A stretch of 64,000 nt of DNA from Euphorbia lathyris (GCF_963576675.1 NC_088916.1:53507001-53571000), one strand, 5' to 3'. Numbered from the stretch's first letter, positions 12,420 to 23,084 are shown. Notes: generated from the sequence alone by a model not told the origin. Numbers and translations are program-made.

Positions 12420-12975
12420 TAGACAGTGTTTGAACCTGTTTTTAACACAATGACGAGTCATAGCATCCGAAATGTTATACAAGGAGTGATATGGAAATAT
12501 ATAAATAGTAAAGGAGTCAATAGCATCCTAACGAGCCACATGTCACTATGATGGGATATGAGGTGGATGTGGCCGTATCCCCCAACTCATGGGATACACT
12601 AAGACGGATGAGCTAAGGTTCGCTGTTACGCCTCATATATTAGTTATGATGAAGAATACAAGGGTGTAACTGAATAAAATGGATAATAAAGGCACACATG
12701 TTCATCTTCACCCCTATGAATGTTACAGGTTACAAAAACCTGTATAAGTACCCCAACTTTCTGGGATCAAGGGTACACTTACTAGCTTTAGAGAACTTTT
12801 GATATTATTACTCTTATTGCATTCTCAAATAACATACGGACTTTGGCATTGGAGTGTTCCCCGCCAATTCCAACGGCACCTCATATGGAAGGAATTCCTA
12901 CCAAATGAGATTTAACAAGTTATCAACTGGTGCGGTGAGTTTGAAACTCTCAGATATTTAGAGTTTTCCACGAGC
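12420..12975 (+). mobile_element. Probable Ty3/Gypsy LTR and leader remnant
   Basis: This stretch precedes a gag-like reading frame. It contains CTGTATAAGTACCCCAAC as a likely promoter core and GGTGCGGTGAG at about 12930, very like TTTAGTGCGGTGAGCG upstream of the Gypsy gag at 36224. No second LTR copy is found nearby, so the boundaries are approximate. Confidence 0.45.
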
Positions 12976-12979
12976 AAAT

Positions 12980-13900
12980 ATGACCATAGATGGATTACCA
13001 CCCACTACTGGGGTCACTTACAGTAACACCACCACTGGAGTTACTCCGGGCACGGGTACCTTAAATAGACCGATTTCACCTTTTTGCGTTAATGATCCCA
13101 TCATACAAATACAAGATGTACATGATTCGACTCTGCAATCATTATTGCATGATGTCAGAATAGCCGTAGCAACTCACTTGGGCCAAGAATCTAACGATCG
13201 TGTGATGCAGATGTTGAGAAACGTATCGAAAGCATCAACATTAGAGCACGATCAACATCCAAGTAATCCCCCAAGAGGAAATGTACTCAATAGATCTGGA
13301 AGTACCAACCTAAGGGAATGAAAAATCGTACCACCATTACACCTACACTTTTATAAGATGGTTCAATTCTGGGGTCATCTACGTATCATAGCTCCTTCAT
13401 GCCCTTGGGCATTAAATCCTCCCGCAACTCATAACGTAAATCCGACGGTTATCACTCATGAAGGAAGGAATCCCCGACGAGTCCTCTTTGGGGAACCAGA
13501 TAGATCTGAAGTGCCAAGAGAGCAATGGCAATTTGATCCAGTTTCTAGACAAAGAATATCCCAGTATAGGGATCGCCCAAATCCTTATGTGATGATCCTA
13601 TAAGTGGCAGAACCGAATATTTCACCCTCCACATCGGAGGGAAAGAGGCATAGAAGATGAAATACGCCATCGAGTATTGGAAACCTTGGAGCAACAAGAA
13701 TATTCAACTACCAGGCAAGGATCCACTAACAGGGATTCGCTATTTACTGCACGGATCCTTAGTTATGAGAAGGACAGAAGGTTCAAAGCTCCCACATTAC
13801 CACAATACAAGGGTGAAGGTAATCCGGAAGCCTATGCACGACAATACAAGGAGCGAATGGAGTTTCTCAAGTTGCAACTTTAGGAGATGTTCGATATGCC
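12980..13900 (+). pseudogene. Ty3/Gypsy gag fragment, frame-broken
   Basis: Three overlapping reading frames (12980-13321, 13358-13603 and about 13640-13883) together resemble a Gypsy gag N-terminal half. The last piece has the recognisable run FKAPTLPQYKGEGNPEAYA, equivalent to the start of the retrotransposon gag domain (compare TPHLSQYTGTEDPNDH at 36790-36850). Stops and frameshifts separate the pieces, and the domain is cut off after MEFLKLQL. The sequence then changes to Gypsy integrase on the opposite strand, so the element is rearranged. Confidence 0.7.
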
Positions 13901-13962
13901 AACAATATGTTCATTAGTTCATCCGCCCAACTTTTCTTTTTATCGCCCAATCTCTACTTTAT

Positions 13963-14709
13963 TCATTTTACGATGGTTCGGTTGGTAACTTCCATCATTC
14001 CGTTTGATTGAGGGTAGCATACAAATGCGAACCTATTTTTCATGCCCCAACCCTCACAAAAGTTTTTGAATTCGACACAATTGAATTGGGTTCCGTTGTC
14101 AGTGATGATGGTGTGGGGTATCCCTAATCGTGATATAATGCATTCCATCACGAAGTCAGTGATTCTATCCGTCGTTATGGTGGATACTGCTTCCGCCTCA
14201 ACCCATTTCGTGAAGTGATCCACTGCTAGAATTACAAATTTCCTTTGTTTCGTTGTAGTTGGGAAGAGTCCCACAATATCAATCTCCCATGTGGCGAACA
14301 ACCATCCCTCCAAGATAGGTCTTTAAAGAGATTTAGGCTTATGACTGTTGTTTGCATAGATTTGACAGTTATTGCATACTTCGACTATCTTTCACGCATC
14401 CTGCTCTGCATTTGGCCAGAAATATCCCATCAATCGCGTCTTTCTAAAGATAGTGGCAGACGCCTCATGTGCTCCACAGACTCCATCATATAATTCTTGC
14501 AACATGTATTGACCTTCCTCATTGGAGATACATTTTAACCATGGCTGACTGGAGGATTTTCTGTATAAAAGGCCATTTATAATTGCGTATTGGGCAACAA
14601 TTTTCACTAAACTTCGAGCATCTTTTTTATTCACGGGTAAATTATCGGCCTTTAGATATTGGAGGATAGGGGTATGCCAATCCTGATCATCCGTCTCCAT
14701 GAGTGCCAC
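13963..14709 (-). pseudogene. Ty3/Gypsy integrase fragment
   Basis: On the minus strand, 14709-14392 gives an integrase zinc-binding region (GLLYRKSSSQPWLKCIS, then LYDGVCGAHEASATIFRKT and GYFWP) and 14313-13963 gives the catalytic core: WEIDIVGLFP, VDHFTKWVEAEA, ITDNGTQF and YPQSNGMMEVTNR. The two aspartates of the DDE triad are visible; the glutamate position reads M-E-V. Between the pieces the frame is broken, and the second piece ends abruptly at 13963 beside a plus-strand gag fragment. It is dead. Confidence 0.8.
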
Positions 14710-14774
14710 AACTTATTTGGTGCAGGCTGGTTTAGATTTTATCTCAAAAGGGCACGTGAGTGTTTTCAAATACA

Positions 14775-14812
14775 TTCTCATTACATATTCCACTTAATTG
14801 CGATAATGAAGC

Positions 14813-14884
<72 letters not shown>

Positions 14885-15012
14885 CTACAAACCAATCTTT
14901 GAAAAGAAAAATAAGCATGTCGATATCGATAGCCATATCAGGGAATATATAACGTCATGTTTGATCTGTACTCCTTTTGTTTCCATATATTATCAATTGG
15001 CTGATTTGTTCA
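14775..15012 (+). pseudogene. Ty1/Copia RNase H fragment, 5' part
   Basis: The plus strand encodes HIPLNCDNEATIYI, then, after a TA microsatellite, KPIFEKKNKHVDIDSHI and LICTPFVSIYYQLADLF. These match the conserved end of Copia pol (CDNKAA..., HERTKHIEIDCH..., QLADIFTK), also present on the minus strand at 30609-30911. The reading frame is cut at 15012 by a transposon insertion and resumes at 15843. Confidence 0.75.
14816..14882. repeat. (AT)n microsatellite, about 33 repeats
   Basis: An uninterrupted alternating AT tract inside the Copia RNase H fragment. It replaces the codons for the segment that in the intact relative reads A-S-N-P. It is likely length-variable. Confidence 0.95.
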
Positions 15013-15832
15013 TGGTTGTTAAAACCGGACCGGTCAAAGAACCGAAAAAGACAAAGAGTTAAGGGTTTAAGGTTTAACCGGGGTCCAACCGAGGTTTAAC
15101 CGGTATTCAAAAATCATATGAAAATTATAATTCTATTCGTATTTAATTTTATAACATAGTATAATATTAACTGTATTCATAAAAGTTATACTAATAATAT
15201 TTATTTAATATCATAACAAATAAATATAAAAATCAAAAAATGTACTTTTAAAATTAATAGTATTTATTTTTATTAATAACTAACATGTAAATATGCTAAT
15301 AGGATATGTATTTTATAATTCAACTTCAATCTTAATTTATTAGATTTTTAAAATTTATCTGTATATATTTAAAATTTAATACTAATTAAACTTCTTCAAA
15401 AAAATATTAATTAAACTTTGTTAATATTGAAAAAATAAAATAGTTTTTTAATGATATTTATCTAAATAGAAAAATAATACTAAATCATATTTTAATTATT
15501 TAACTTGTAACATTATTATTTATTCTTAAATAGTTAATTATAAACATAAGTTAAATGATAGTGTAGTGGTAAGCATTAAAGTTTACATGCTAAAGGTTAA
15601 AGGTTCAAATCCTACCTTTGTAAAAATTTATATTTTTTTTAAAGTAAACATGTCTAAAATCAAACCAGATCAAACTGTATAACCGGCACTGGGTCAATCG
15701 GTTTGTGGTTGAACCAGCCGGTTTGAACGGTTTTAAACGGTTCTCAAAGATTTAATAACCGGACTACCTCCAACCCGGAACTGTGACCGGTTCCGGTCGA
15801 ACCGGCCGGCCGGTCCGGGTTTGATAACCTTG
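15013..15832. mobile_element. Non-autonomous TIR element, 820 bp
   Basis: It is inserted in the Copia fragment with an exact 10-bp repeat GATTTGTTCA on both sides (15003-15012 and 15833-15842), so the true duplication is 9 or 10 bp, as for Mutator-type elements. The ends are imperfect inverted repeats: TGGTTGTTAAAACCGGACCGG against the reversed right end CCAAGGTTATCAAACCCGGACCGG. Inside are further CCGG-rich words near both ends and an AT-rich core without coding capacity. A similar end sequence occurs at 32938. Confidence 0.85.
15552..15622 (+). other. tRNA-like sequence with Pol III B-box
   Basis: Within the 820-bp element, GATAGTGTAGTGGTAAGC resembles an A box and GGTTCAAATCC is a near-perfect B box about 35 bases later. 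The sequence does not fold into a full cloverleaf by eye and has no acceptor-stem pairing, so it is not called a tRNA gene. It may be a tRNA-derived SINE remnant. Confidence 0.35.
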
Positions 15833-15844
15833 GATTTGTTCACT

Positions 15845-16036
15845 AACACTCACGCCACAAATCAAATGTTTAAACTGTTTTATCAAAGATGCACATATAT
15901 ACAAATTTGAGGGGAGGATGTTAAGTGTGTAGATATGTTCAACACTCACGCCACAAATCAAATGTTTAAACTGTTTTATCAAAGATGCACATATATACAA
16001 ATTTGAGGGGAGGATGTTAAGTGTGTAGATATGTTC
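15845..16036 (+). repeat. 96-bp tandem duplication of a Copia 3' end
   Basis: Two near-identical 96-bp units (15845-15940 and 15941-16036) each hold the last codons of Copia pol, the purine-rich tract GAGGGGAGGA, and the first bases of the 3' LTR (TGTTAAGTGTGTAGATATG). The LTR would start at 15919 and again at 16015. The remainder of the LTR may run into 16037-16150. Confidence 0.8.
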
Positions 16037-16509
16037 ATATGTTAGATCGGATTGGGTCTAATTGGGTTTTCTAACGAGCTCGTACTGTATCTATATCGAA
16101 TTCGAACTGAGTTGGGTTGGGCTAGGCTAGAAAAATATATTCCCAAGCCCGGTCCAACCCAACCCACCTAATATACTTATATTAAAAAGCAAATTAAAAG
16201 TTACTAATACCTCTATTTATATTACAACAGAAGGAAATCAATTAATTTTTTTATAAATACAAAGTGAAATGGTAAATATAGTTAAATAGTACAATATTTT
16301 TTTTATATGGAGGGTCCGCCGAGTTGGAATTGGGTTTTGTGTCAAATCTTTATACCAACCCATTTTATCTTTAGGTTTTTGTGAGCTTAGATTAGACTGG
16401 GTTAAGTGTTAAATATGTATGTACAAATTCAACCATAAAAAACAGATTTATATGGATTGGACGAACCAACAGATTCATGAACATGTCTAATATCAAATGA
16501 AAAAAAAAA
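16037..16509. other. Unassigned transposon-like DNA
   Basis: Contains GGGTTGGGCTAGGCTAG and CCCGGTCCAACCCAACCCACC, words common in plant hAT-like MITEs, but I could not pair two ends or find a target duplication. It may include remaining Copia LTR. No gene. Confidence 0.4.
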
Positions 16510-17360
16510 GGTAAATTTCAAAAAAAAACCCTGTGGTTTCACTTTTTTGCCAAAAAAGGATTATGGTTTTTTTCGTTTCAAATACAGGACTGTGGTTTAT
16601 TCCGTTACACTATTTACGGATTTGGTGAAGATGCCGTTAATTTGCTGACGTGGCTGAAGGGCAATTATGGGTTTTTAAAAAAATTAGGGTAAATTTAAAA
16701 AAAAAAACCTGTGGTTTCACTTTTTTGCAGAAAAGGACTATGGTTTTTTTTCTTTTCAAATACAGGACTGTGATTTATTCTTTACACTATTTACGGATTT
16801 GGTGAAGATGTCGTTTATTTGCTAACGTGGCTGAAGAGTAAATATGGATTTTTAAAAAAATTGATCAATAAATTTTTTATAACTATTTTGGGTCTACAAT
16901 ATTTACCGATGAATTTTTTATAACTATTTTGTGGCTACAATATTGACTATAAAATCTCACATGAGCGCAATCTCACATGGTTGTTCAATGCCTTTTATAG
17001 TCAATTTTTTTAAAAAACTCATATTTGCCCTTCAGCCACGTCTGCAAATAAACGACATCTTCACCAAATCCGTAAATAGTGTAATGGAATAAATCACAGT
17101 CCTGTATTTGAAAAGAAAAAAACCACAATCCTTTTTCTGCAAAAAAGTGAAACCACAGGGTTTTTTTAAAAAAAATTTATCCCAATTTTTTTAAAAACCC
17201 ATAATTGCCCTTCAGCCACGTCAGCAAATTAACGGCATCTTCACCAAATCCGTAAATAGTGTAACGGAATAAACCACAGTCCTGTATTTGAAACGAAAAA
17301 ACCACAGTCCTTTTTTGGCAAAAAAGTGAAACCACATGGGTTTTTTTTTGAAATTTACCC
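16510..17360. mobile_element. Foldback element with doubled arms, 851 bp
   Basis: The left end GGTAAATTTCAAAAAAAAAC and the reversed right end GGGTAAATTTCAAAAAAAAA match, and the arms pair over more than 300 bp. Each arm has two tandem ~185-bp copies of the same word set (CCTGTGGTTTCACTTTTTTG, CAAATACAGGACTGTG, CACTATTTACGGATTTGGTG), giving the order A-A'-core-A'rc-Arc. Flanks are runs of A on both sides, so a target duplication cannot be proved. Confidence 0.8.
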
Positions 17361-18543
17361 AAAAAAAATGAAATGAGTTTAAACAGGTGACATGAGGTAG
17401 TTTCCTTTGACGGATTCTAAGAAAAAGTTGAGATGGTGAGTTTAGTTAGCGCTATGTTACTGTTATTATGGTACTTATCTCAAATTTTCTTTTCGAGATC
17501 ATTTAGATATTATTTGGTTAGGAGAGAGAATGAATATTTAGAGATAGAAAGCTCCAAAAATGTGATTTTGAAAAATAAAAAATATGGTTTCATAGTAAAT
17601 GTCGTTCTGAACAACTTTAATTATTGAATATTTTCATTTTGAAATCATTAACAGATATTTTGAGGAGTTAGTTAAAGTTATGTGTCTACCGGTATTAAAA
17701 ATTGTGAAATTCAGTAGTTATATTGTTAAAAATTGAAGTTCAATGGCCATAATGCGTAAAGTTCAATCGCCATGGGTGTAATTTACCCTACAAAATAGTG
17801 GCATTATTTATGGTGCTAGATATAGGTGAGTGATGTTGTTAAAATAGAATGTCACCAACCATGCATTTCCCTATTGTTGAAAAGATTCAGAAAAATGCTA
17901 CTTTTGATGAATGTGGTTGTCTCATCATTTCTAAGAAACCTACCCATGAAATGAAACTACTCTAAATTCATCATCAAAATAAATCAAATATTATAGACTA
18001 AATATATTTTTTTTGTCTCAAATTTTCGCATCTAGTTCATTTTCACCATTGGATTAATTTTATACTCCATCATCCAATGGTGAAAACCACACCAAGTAAC
18101 GGTACTTTGTAAAAAACAAAGTAACCATAACGGGCACCATATATATATATATATAATTGCTGATTTTCAATAATTAATATACATATATTAAAGATAAAAT
18201 TGCTCTTAATTATTATTATTTTTTTTATCTTATCTCTCTATATATATAAATTAAAATTTTTTTTATCTTATCTCTCTATATATATAAATTAAAAGAAAGA
18301 ATTGAAGGATGAAAGCTCTACAAGTAACCCCACTCCAAAGAAAAAAAAATCAAGCAAATCTATACTTTAACAAAAAATTTTTTAGCAAATTCATTGTTCT
18401 TTTGATTTCTTTCTAATTCATTTTTTCTTTATTTTTTTTTTCTCTTAGGCTCTATATACGGTCATTTCAACTTTTGTTTCAAATTGCAATCACTCTTAAT
18501 TTATATTTTGTAGGATAAAGAAAAAATTTGATCTCAACGTTTT
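17361..18543. other. AT-rich intergenic DNA with short repeats
   Basis: No gene was recognised; a 64-codon frame at 17433 has no recognisable motif. Contains (AT)n near 18139-18156 and a tandem duplication of about 36 bp at 18220-18294 (TTTTATCTTATCTCTCTATA twice). The last five bases before the following element, GTTTT (18539-18543), are its target duplication. Confidence 0.6.
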
Positions 18544-19393
18544 TTATGCGGGCATCTTTCCACTGGCCACGATCCCGAGGCCAAAAGGACGAGGAGCTTA
18601 GTGTCAAAACTAACAAGGGCTATGGAGAGCCATCCAAGGAGGAGGGAAGCAGCAGTAGTCATCAAGACACGCGGAGCGTGTTTATCACTATGCGGAGCGT
18701 GCCGAACCCAATCCGGGAAGAGAGTCCCGAAGGTCAACCACGAGGGGCGTGTCTCCGAGGCGCGGAGCGTGGAGCGAGCTTCCGAAGTGAGTTCTGGCCA
18801 GGAGGACAAGTACGTGGGGCGTACTTCCGGGGACGCCACGCGTGAAGCCTGTCGACGAAGAGCCTCGAAGTTCAGAAGCTTAAACACGCGGGGCGTGATT
18901 ACAGGGACGCCACGCGTGAAGCCCATCCTCGAAGAGCCTCAAAGTTCAGAAGCTTAAACACGCGGGGCGTAGCAAGGTCCACGCGGAGCGTGCCCCATCT
19001 GGAGAAGACTTCCTCACCAAGTTCTTCATGCTATGGACCACTTCTTATTTACAGGACTGCCACCCCTTTATACTTACTCCCAATTCTACCCCTAGCTTTA
19101 CTCTTTCTATTAATTATGTAGGTTATCCTTTTATGTAATTTGTCCTAGGGTTTTAGATGATATAAATTCATCTCTTTCTATTGTAATCTTTAACTTTTTA
19201 TCAATCAAATATAATTCTTCTTCAAGAAGCTTTGTTAAGGTTCTACCTTCAACAATGGGGATTTTATTATTCCTATTGATTTAGTCCATGAAATTGGGAT
19301 TCACTCCTTCTAGTTTAGCTAGAGAATAACATCTTTGTTAGTTTACGATTAAAACTAACACGTCACGAATTCAGTGAAATCCACGCTGCATCA
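18544..19393 (+). repeat. 5' LTR (850 bp) with repeated CACGCGGRGCGT words
   Basis: The end reads GCTGCATCA just before the primer-binding site. The start TTATGCGGGCATC is shortened relative to the 3' LTR start TGTATGATGCGGACATC. A GC-rich upper half carries about ten copies of a word related to CACGCGGAGCGTG/CACGCGGGGCGT, plus GACGCCACGCGTGAAGCC twice. The lower half is AT-rich with GATATAAATTC (about 19160) as the likely TATA box. Confidence 0.9.
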
Positions 19394-19395
19394 GT

Positions 19396-19407
19396 TGGTA
19401 TCAGAGC
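19396..19407 (+). promoter_or_regulatory. Primer-binding site for initiator tRNA-Met
   Basis: TGGTATCAGAGC directly after the 5' LTR is the classic plant retrotransposon primer-binding site, complementary to the 3' end of initiator methionine tRNA. Confidence 0.9.
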
Positions 19408-19442
19408 CGATTGTTTTTCTTGAACGGAGACTTCTTTCGACA

Positions 19443-21344
19443 ATGATTCAACCGCGTTATTCACAAGACTTAAAGGAACGTCTTGAAGCAGAGGCAAGGA
19501 AGATGGAGCTCCACTGTGCCGAAATTACAAGATGGATAAGAGAGAGCTTGGAGCAAGAAGAGATAAAAAGACTCCAAAGGGAAACCACTATTTTGCCTCC
19601 TAAGGATTCATCCCAAATCTGTCCCATTTTACACAAGGAGGAGGTAAATCCAAAACTTTCAAATCTTGATGTGGAAGTTGTAGGTATGCCTATTATTAGT
19701 GATGATTTGGTTGTTTGTGATGTTGAAGTAGATTTAAGTTCTCATTGTGGATTTATTGTTAATGAAATTGTTGATGAGAATTTAAATGTATGTGTGAATG
19801 AGGAGGAGTGGGGATTGAGAGGTGGAAGTTTTGAGGAAACCCATGTTGAGAAGGGTACTCCCCAAGTGTTTGATGAAATGCCCCTTAGGCATAGGCACAT
19901 ATATATGCTTAGGGACATTGGGGATATTTGTTTCGAAGAGGGGGAGAAGGAGTTTGGGCTTGTTAATCTCTTTGGGAAGAATGATGAAATTCCATTATGT
20001 GTGGAGATTGATGGCTATGGAGATGGGAGAGACATTGGTGGTTCAACCATATTGGGTGGTTGCATGTCTTGTGATTCAAGCGGCTTGGCACGTGAGTTGG
20101 TCGGCTTGAACTATAGGGAGAAGTGGAAGGAAACGAAAGGTCATGGGAAAAGACGGATCATGGATGAAGAGGGAAATGAATTTGAGCATGATCATGAAGA
20201 AGAGGAGTTAGAAGAGGAGATTGATGAAGAGGAGGACCAATCCGAGAATGAGCTAGTAAGACATGAGGAGTGTGATTATTATGAAGGCGAATCCGAGGAT
20301 GAGGTTGAAGAGAGAGAGCACGCTTCCGAATATGAAATCTGTGAGGATGGTGAACTTTGTCATAGTGCATATGAGTTTGATTATGATGAAGATGGTAGAG
20401 TTTACCATGAGGAGGATGAACATCAAAGAGTTGAGTGGAACCAATATGGGGCCGCTCATGAGGAAGACGAAGATGGGGTCTACTATGATAAGAATGGGCA
20501 TCGGCGTGTTGAGTGGGATCGACACGAGGCTACTTATGAAGATAATGAAAGTAGATTCTATTGTGATGATGAGTTGGAGGATGTTGAACGGAACTACCAT
20601 GAAGATATCTATGAGTATGATGGAGGTAGATTCCATCATGATGATGAGTCGAGAAATATTGGGTGGAACCGAAATAAACACACTTATGAGTATGATGAAG
20701 GTCGATTCCGAGATGACTATGAGACGAGAAATGTAGTGTGAGACCGAAATGAAGATGCTTGTTATGATGAAGAGAATCGGTTCCAAGATGAGGAAGAGTC
20801 GGGAAGTGTTGAGTATGAAGACACCTATGAAGTTGATGATGATAGCAATGAGCATAATGTGTATTTGGTGACGAGGGTGCCAATGCCTAGTGAAGAGGAG
20901 TCTAGCCAACGTCATCGATTATTTAGAACTCGATGCTTAGTTCTTTGGAAGAAGTGTGAGATGGTGATCGATGGAGGAAGCCAAGTGAATCTCATTAGTC
21001 GGTCCACCATGATCAAGTTTGGGTTGGTTCCCGAGCCACATCCTAGACCTTACCGCCTTGGTTGGGTCAACGAGGTGGAGAAGCTTGACGTTGCTCATTG
21101 GTGTAAAGTTCCTTTCACTATTGGAGCTTGTGGGGATGAAGCCATGTGTGATGTTGTGGAGATGGGTGCTTGTGACGTGCTACTTGATAGGCCATGGCAA
21201 TTTGATTGTGATGCCTCACATGCGGGAAGAAGCAACACCTACACCATACGCAAAGGCGGAATCCGATATGTCCTTACACCCTTGAAGAGTTCTCTTAGAA
21301 TAAAACGGAGACCACTTTGGAAGATTGTCCAACTCGGGAGTTGA
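19443..21344 (+). pseudogene. Acidic repeat protein plus retropepsin-like domain, interrupted by TGA
   Basis: One reading frame from the first ATG after the primer site to a TGA at 21342, broken by an in-frame TGA at 20739-20741. The N-terminus is a short charged helix (KERLEAEARKME). From about 20160 to 20830 it is extremely Glu/Asp-rich and built on repeats of roughly 23 residues with the pattern Y-E-x-D-x-x-R-F-x-x-D-D-E. After the stop come RHRLFRTRCLV, the aspartic-protease-like motif VIDGGSQVNLIS (about 20966), then KFGLVPEPHPRPYRLGWVNE, CDVVEMGACDVLLDRPWQFD and AGRSNTYT, typical of Gypsy retropepsin-like domains where D-G-G-S replaces D-T/S-G. Whether the stop is read through is unknown. 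The acidic part is not a family I recognise. Confidence 0.75.
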
Positions 21345-22765
21345 ATGTGAATGGTTGCATTGGTGGAACGATTGAGACATTAAATCATTTTGACTTGGGT
21401 TCCATGGGTGAGTTAACTAGCCTCTCTCCTAATGAAGTCACATCCAAAGGGGAGCATGAGGTTGAGAAGGAGGAGAGCGAAGTTGGAAGTGAAGAAGTTG
21501 AGCCGATGTCCGAGTGTGACAAGTACGTGTCTTCCAATGAGCCACCTAAAGGGCTTCTTAAAGGGCTTCCACCTTTAAGGAAGCTATCACATGCCATAGC
21601 ATGGGATCCGGGAGATAGTGCACCTAGCTCTACATATGGTGAGTTGAACTCAAGAGGGGAAGATGAAGGTTGCTCCATGATGCCTATCGATAGCACCAAA
21701 ACGCCTAGCACATGCCATATGCAAAGGAATCAAGTCTCTTACTCGGTAAAATCTAAACTTATTCCTTTTGGCTTTTTTGAAATATTTGGGTTGGAATGTT
21801 GGGTATGCATGTTGAGGGAGGACCTTTCCTATGGTGAACCCATGAGTGGTGGTCTTGTTGTGAGAAGGGTGAGCTTTATGTTGAGGAAGAACCTTCCCTA
21901 TGGTGGGACCATGAGGGTTGATCTTGTTGTGGGCTTTGGTGATTGCTTATTGAAGGGGGATGGCTTCCCGGGGAACATAGAATAGATGGGAGGAAGTCAA
22001 GGCTTGGAAAACTCGGAATTTATTATTTTGTGCTTAGTTGACATGTATGTGTGGGGGAATATGTGGTGCTTGTTTGGGAAGTATCAACCATATGGGGAGT
22101 CGTTGAGAAGTAAGTTTGTGGTGAAGAGAATGGGTTTCATAAAGCCTTTGACGAATGGGGATAGCCGCCCGAAAGGTATTGAGGAGATTGAAGAAATTCA
22201 AGACTTGGGAAGTAATGACAAAGTTAGTAACGTGACAAGTCTTGAAGTTCCGGGATTGTTAACCCAAGGTGAGGGAAGAGCTATTATATGTGTGCTTGGG
22301 TTCACTATGATGTGGGTTGACCAGTGTCGTCGGGATATTCTGTTTGATGTGGGCCATGGGCAAGGAGAGATTGAGCATTGTAGCCGGGTTAGTGGAATGA
22401 GTGATAGCAAAGTCCGGGCATATTCAAGTCAAAATCATGTTTGGGTTGTGAAGAGTACTCAAGGGATCGCTCCAATTTGGGTTGATATATGGTGCCGGGA
22501 CATGTCACTTGAGGTTGGCTATAAGCGAGTGGAGGTTGAGCCTAGTATCCGGGTTGATGGCGTGAGGTATATTGAGGTCCGAGCATATTCGACTCAAGAC
22601 CATGTTGGGATTTTAAAAGGTGCTTATGGGATGGATCCTAGTTGGAATGATACGTGTCGTCGGGACATTCCATTCAAGGTAGGCCATGAGCGGAAGAAGG
22701 TTGTGTTGATTCCTCAAGTTCGTAATGGGGAGATCAAGAGGATTCGTGGGTGGTCCTTTCAATGA
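21317..22765 (+). pseudogene. Downstream ORFs of the LTR element with 55-residue repeats
   Basis: Frame +2 is open from 21317 to 21985 (TAG) and again from the ATG at 21986 to TGA at 22765. The first half includes LLKGLPPLRKLSHAIAWDP, resembling the linker that follows the protease in Gypsy pol (pre-RT), then diverges. The second half is made of 165-bp units whose anchor word (TGTCGTCGGGAC or a variant) recurs at 22325, 22490, 22655 and 22820, each coding C-R-R-D-I-x-F-x-V-G-H, followed by V-R-A-Y-S-x-Q-x-H-V. The fourth unit lies beyond the stop. No polymerase motif is present. Function unknown. Confidence 0.65.
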
Positions 22766-23084
22766 AGTGAGGGGCGTTGGAAGATCATCCAAGCATTTAT
22801 TGGGAAGTGGTTTGACAAGCTTCGCCAAGACATACCATTCGATGTTGGTAGAGCATCCGATATTGGTGGAGATTGGGAGATGAGCACCATGGAATATGAA
22901 GTCTGGGGTGAGGCACTTGTGGAGATATGGGGAAAAGATCGTGAGGAGAAGGTGATTCCCGCAACATTTGGAGTGGATTCCTTGAATTCATCTCGAACAA
23001 CACCGTTCGATTTGAGGGCTTGGGTCCGTTCACAACGAACACATCTCATCAATACGTGGCAAGAAACTTGGGGTCAAGTTCTTT

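Noticed and set aside
14659..15062. Two open frames containing (YI)n
   Set aside because: The Tyr-Ile run is the translated AT microsatellite. The genuine coding signal is only the broken Copia RNase H.
15552..15622. tRNA gene
   Set aside because: A/B-box-like words are present, but no acceptor stem or anticodon arm pairs properly and it lies inside a transposon.
18528..18957. Overlapping open frames on both strands inside the 5' LTR (and again in the 3' LTR)
   Set aside because: The GC-rich repeated words lack stop codons in several frames. They lie in the LTR and have no protein motif.
20253..20915. 220-codon open frame on the minus strand within the LTR element
   Set aside because: It is the complement of an acidic GAT/GAA-rich coding repeat; the antisense of such repeats reads as Ile/Leu/Ser-rich open frames. 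No start context or family motif.
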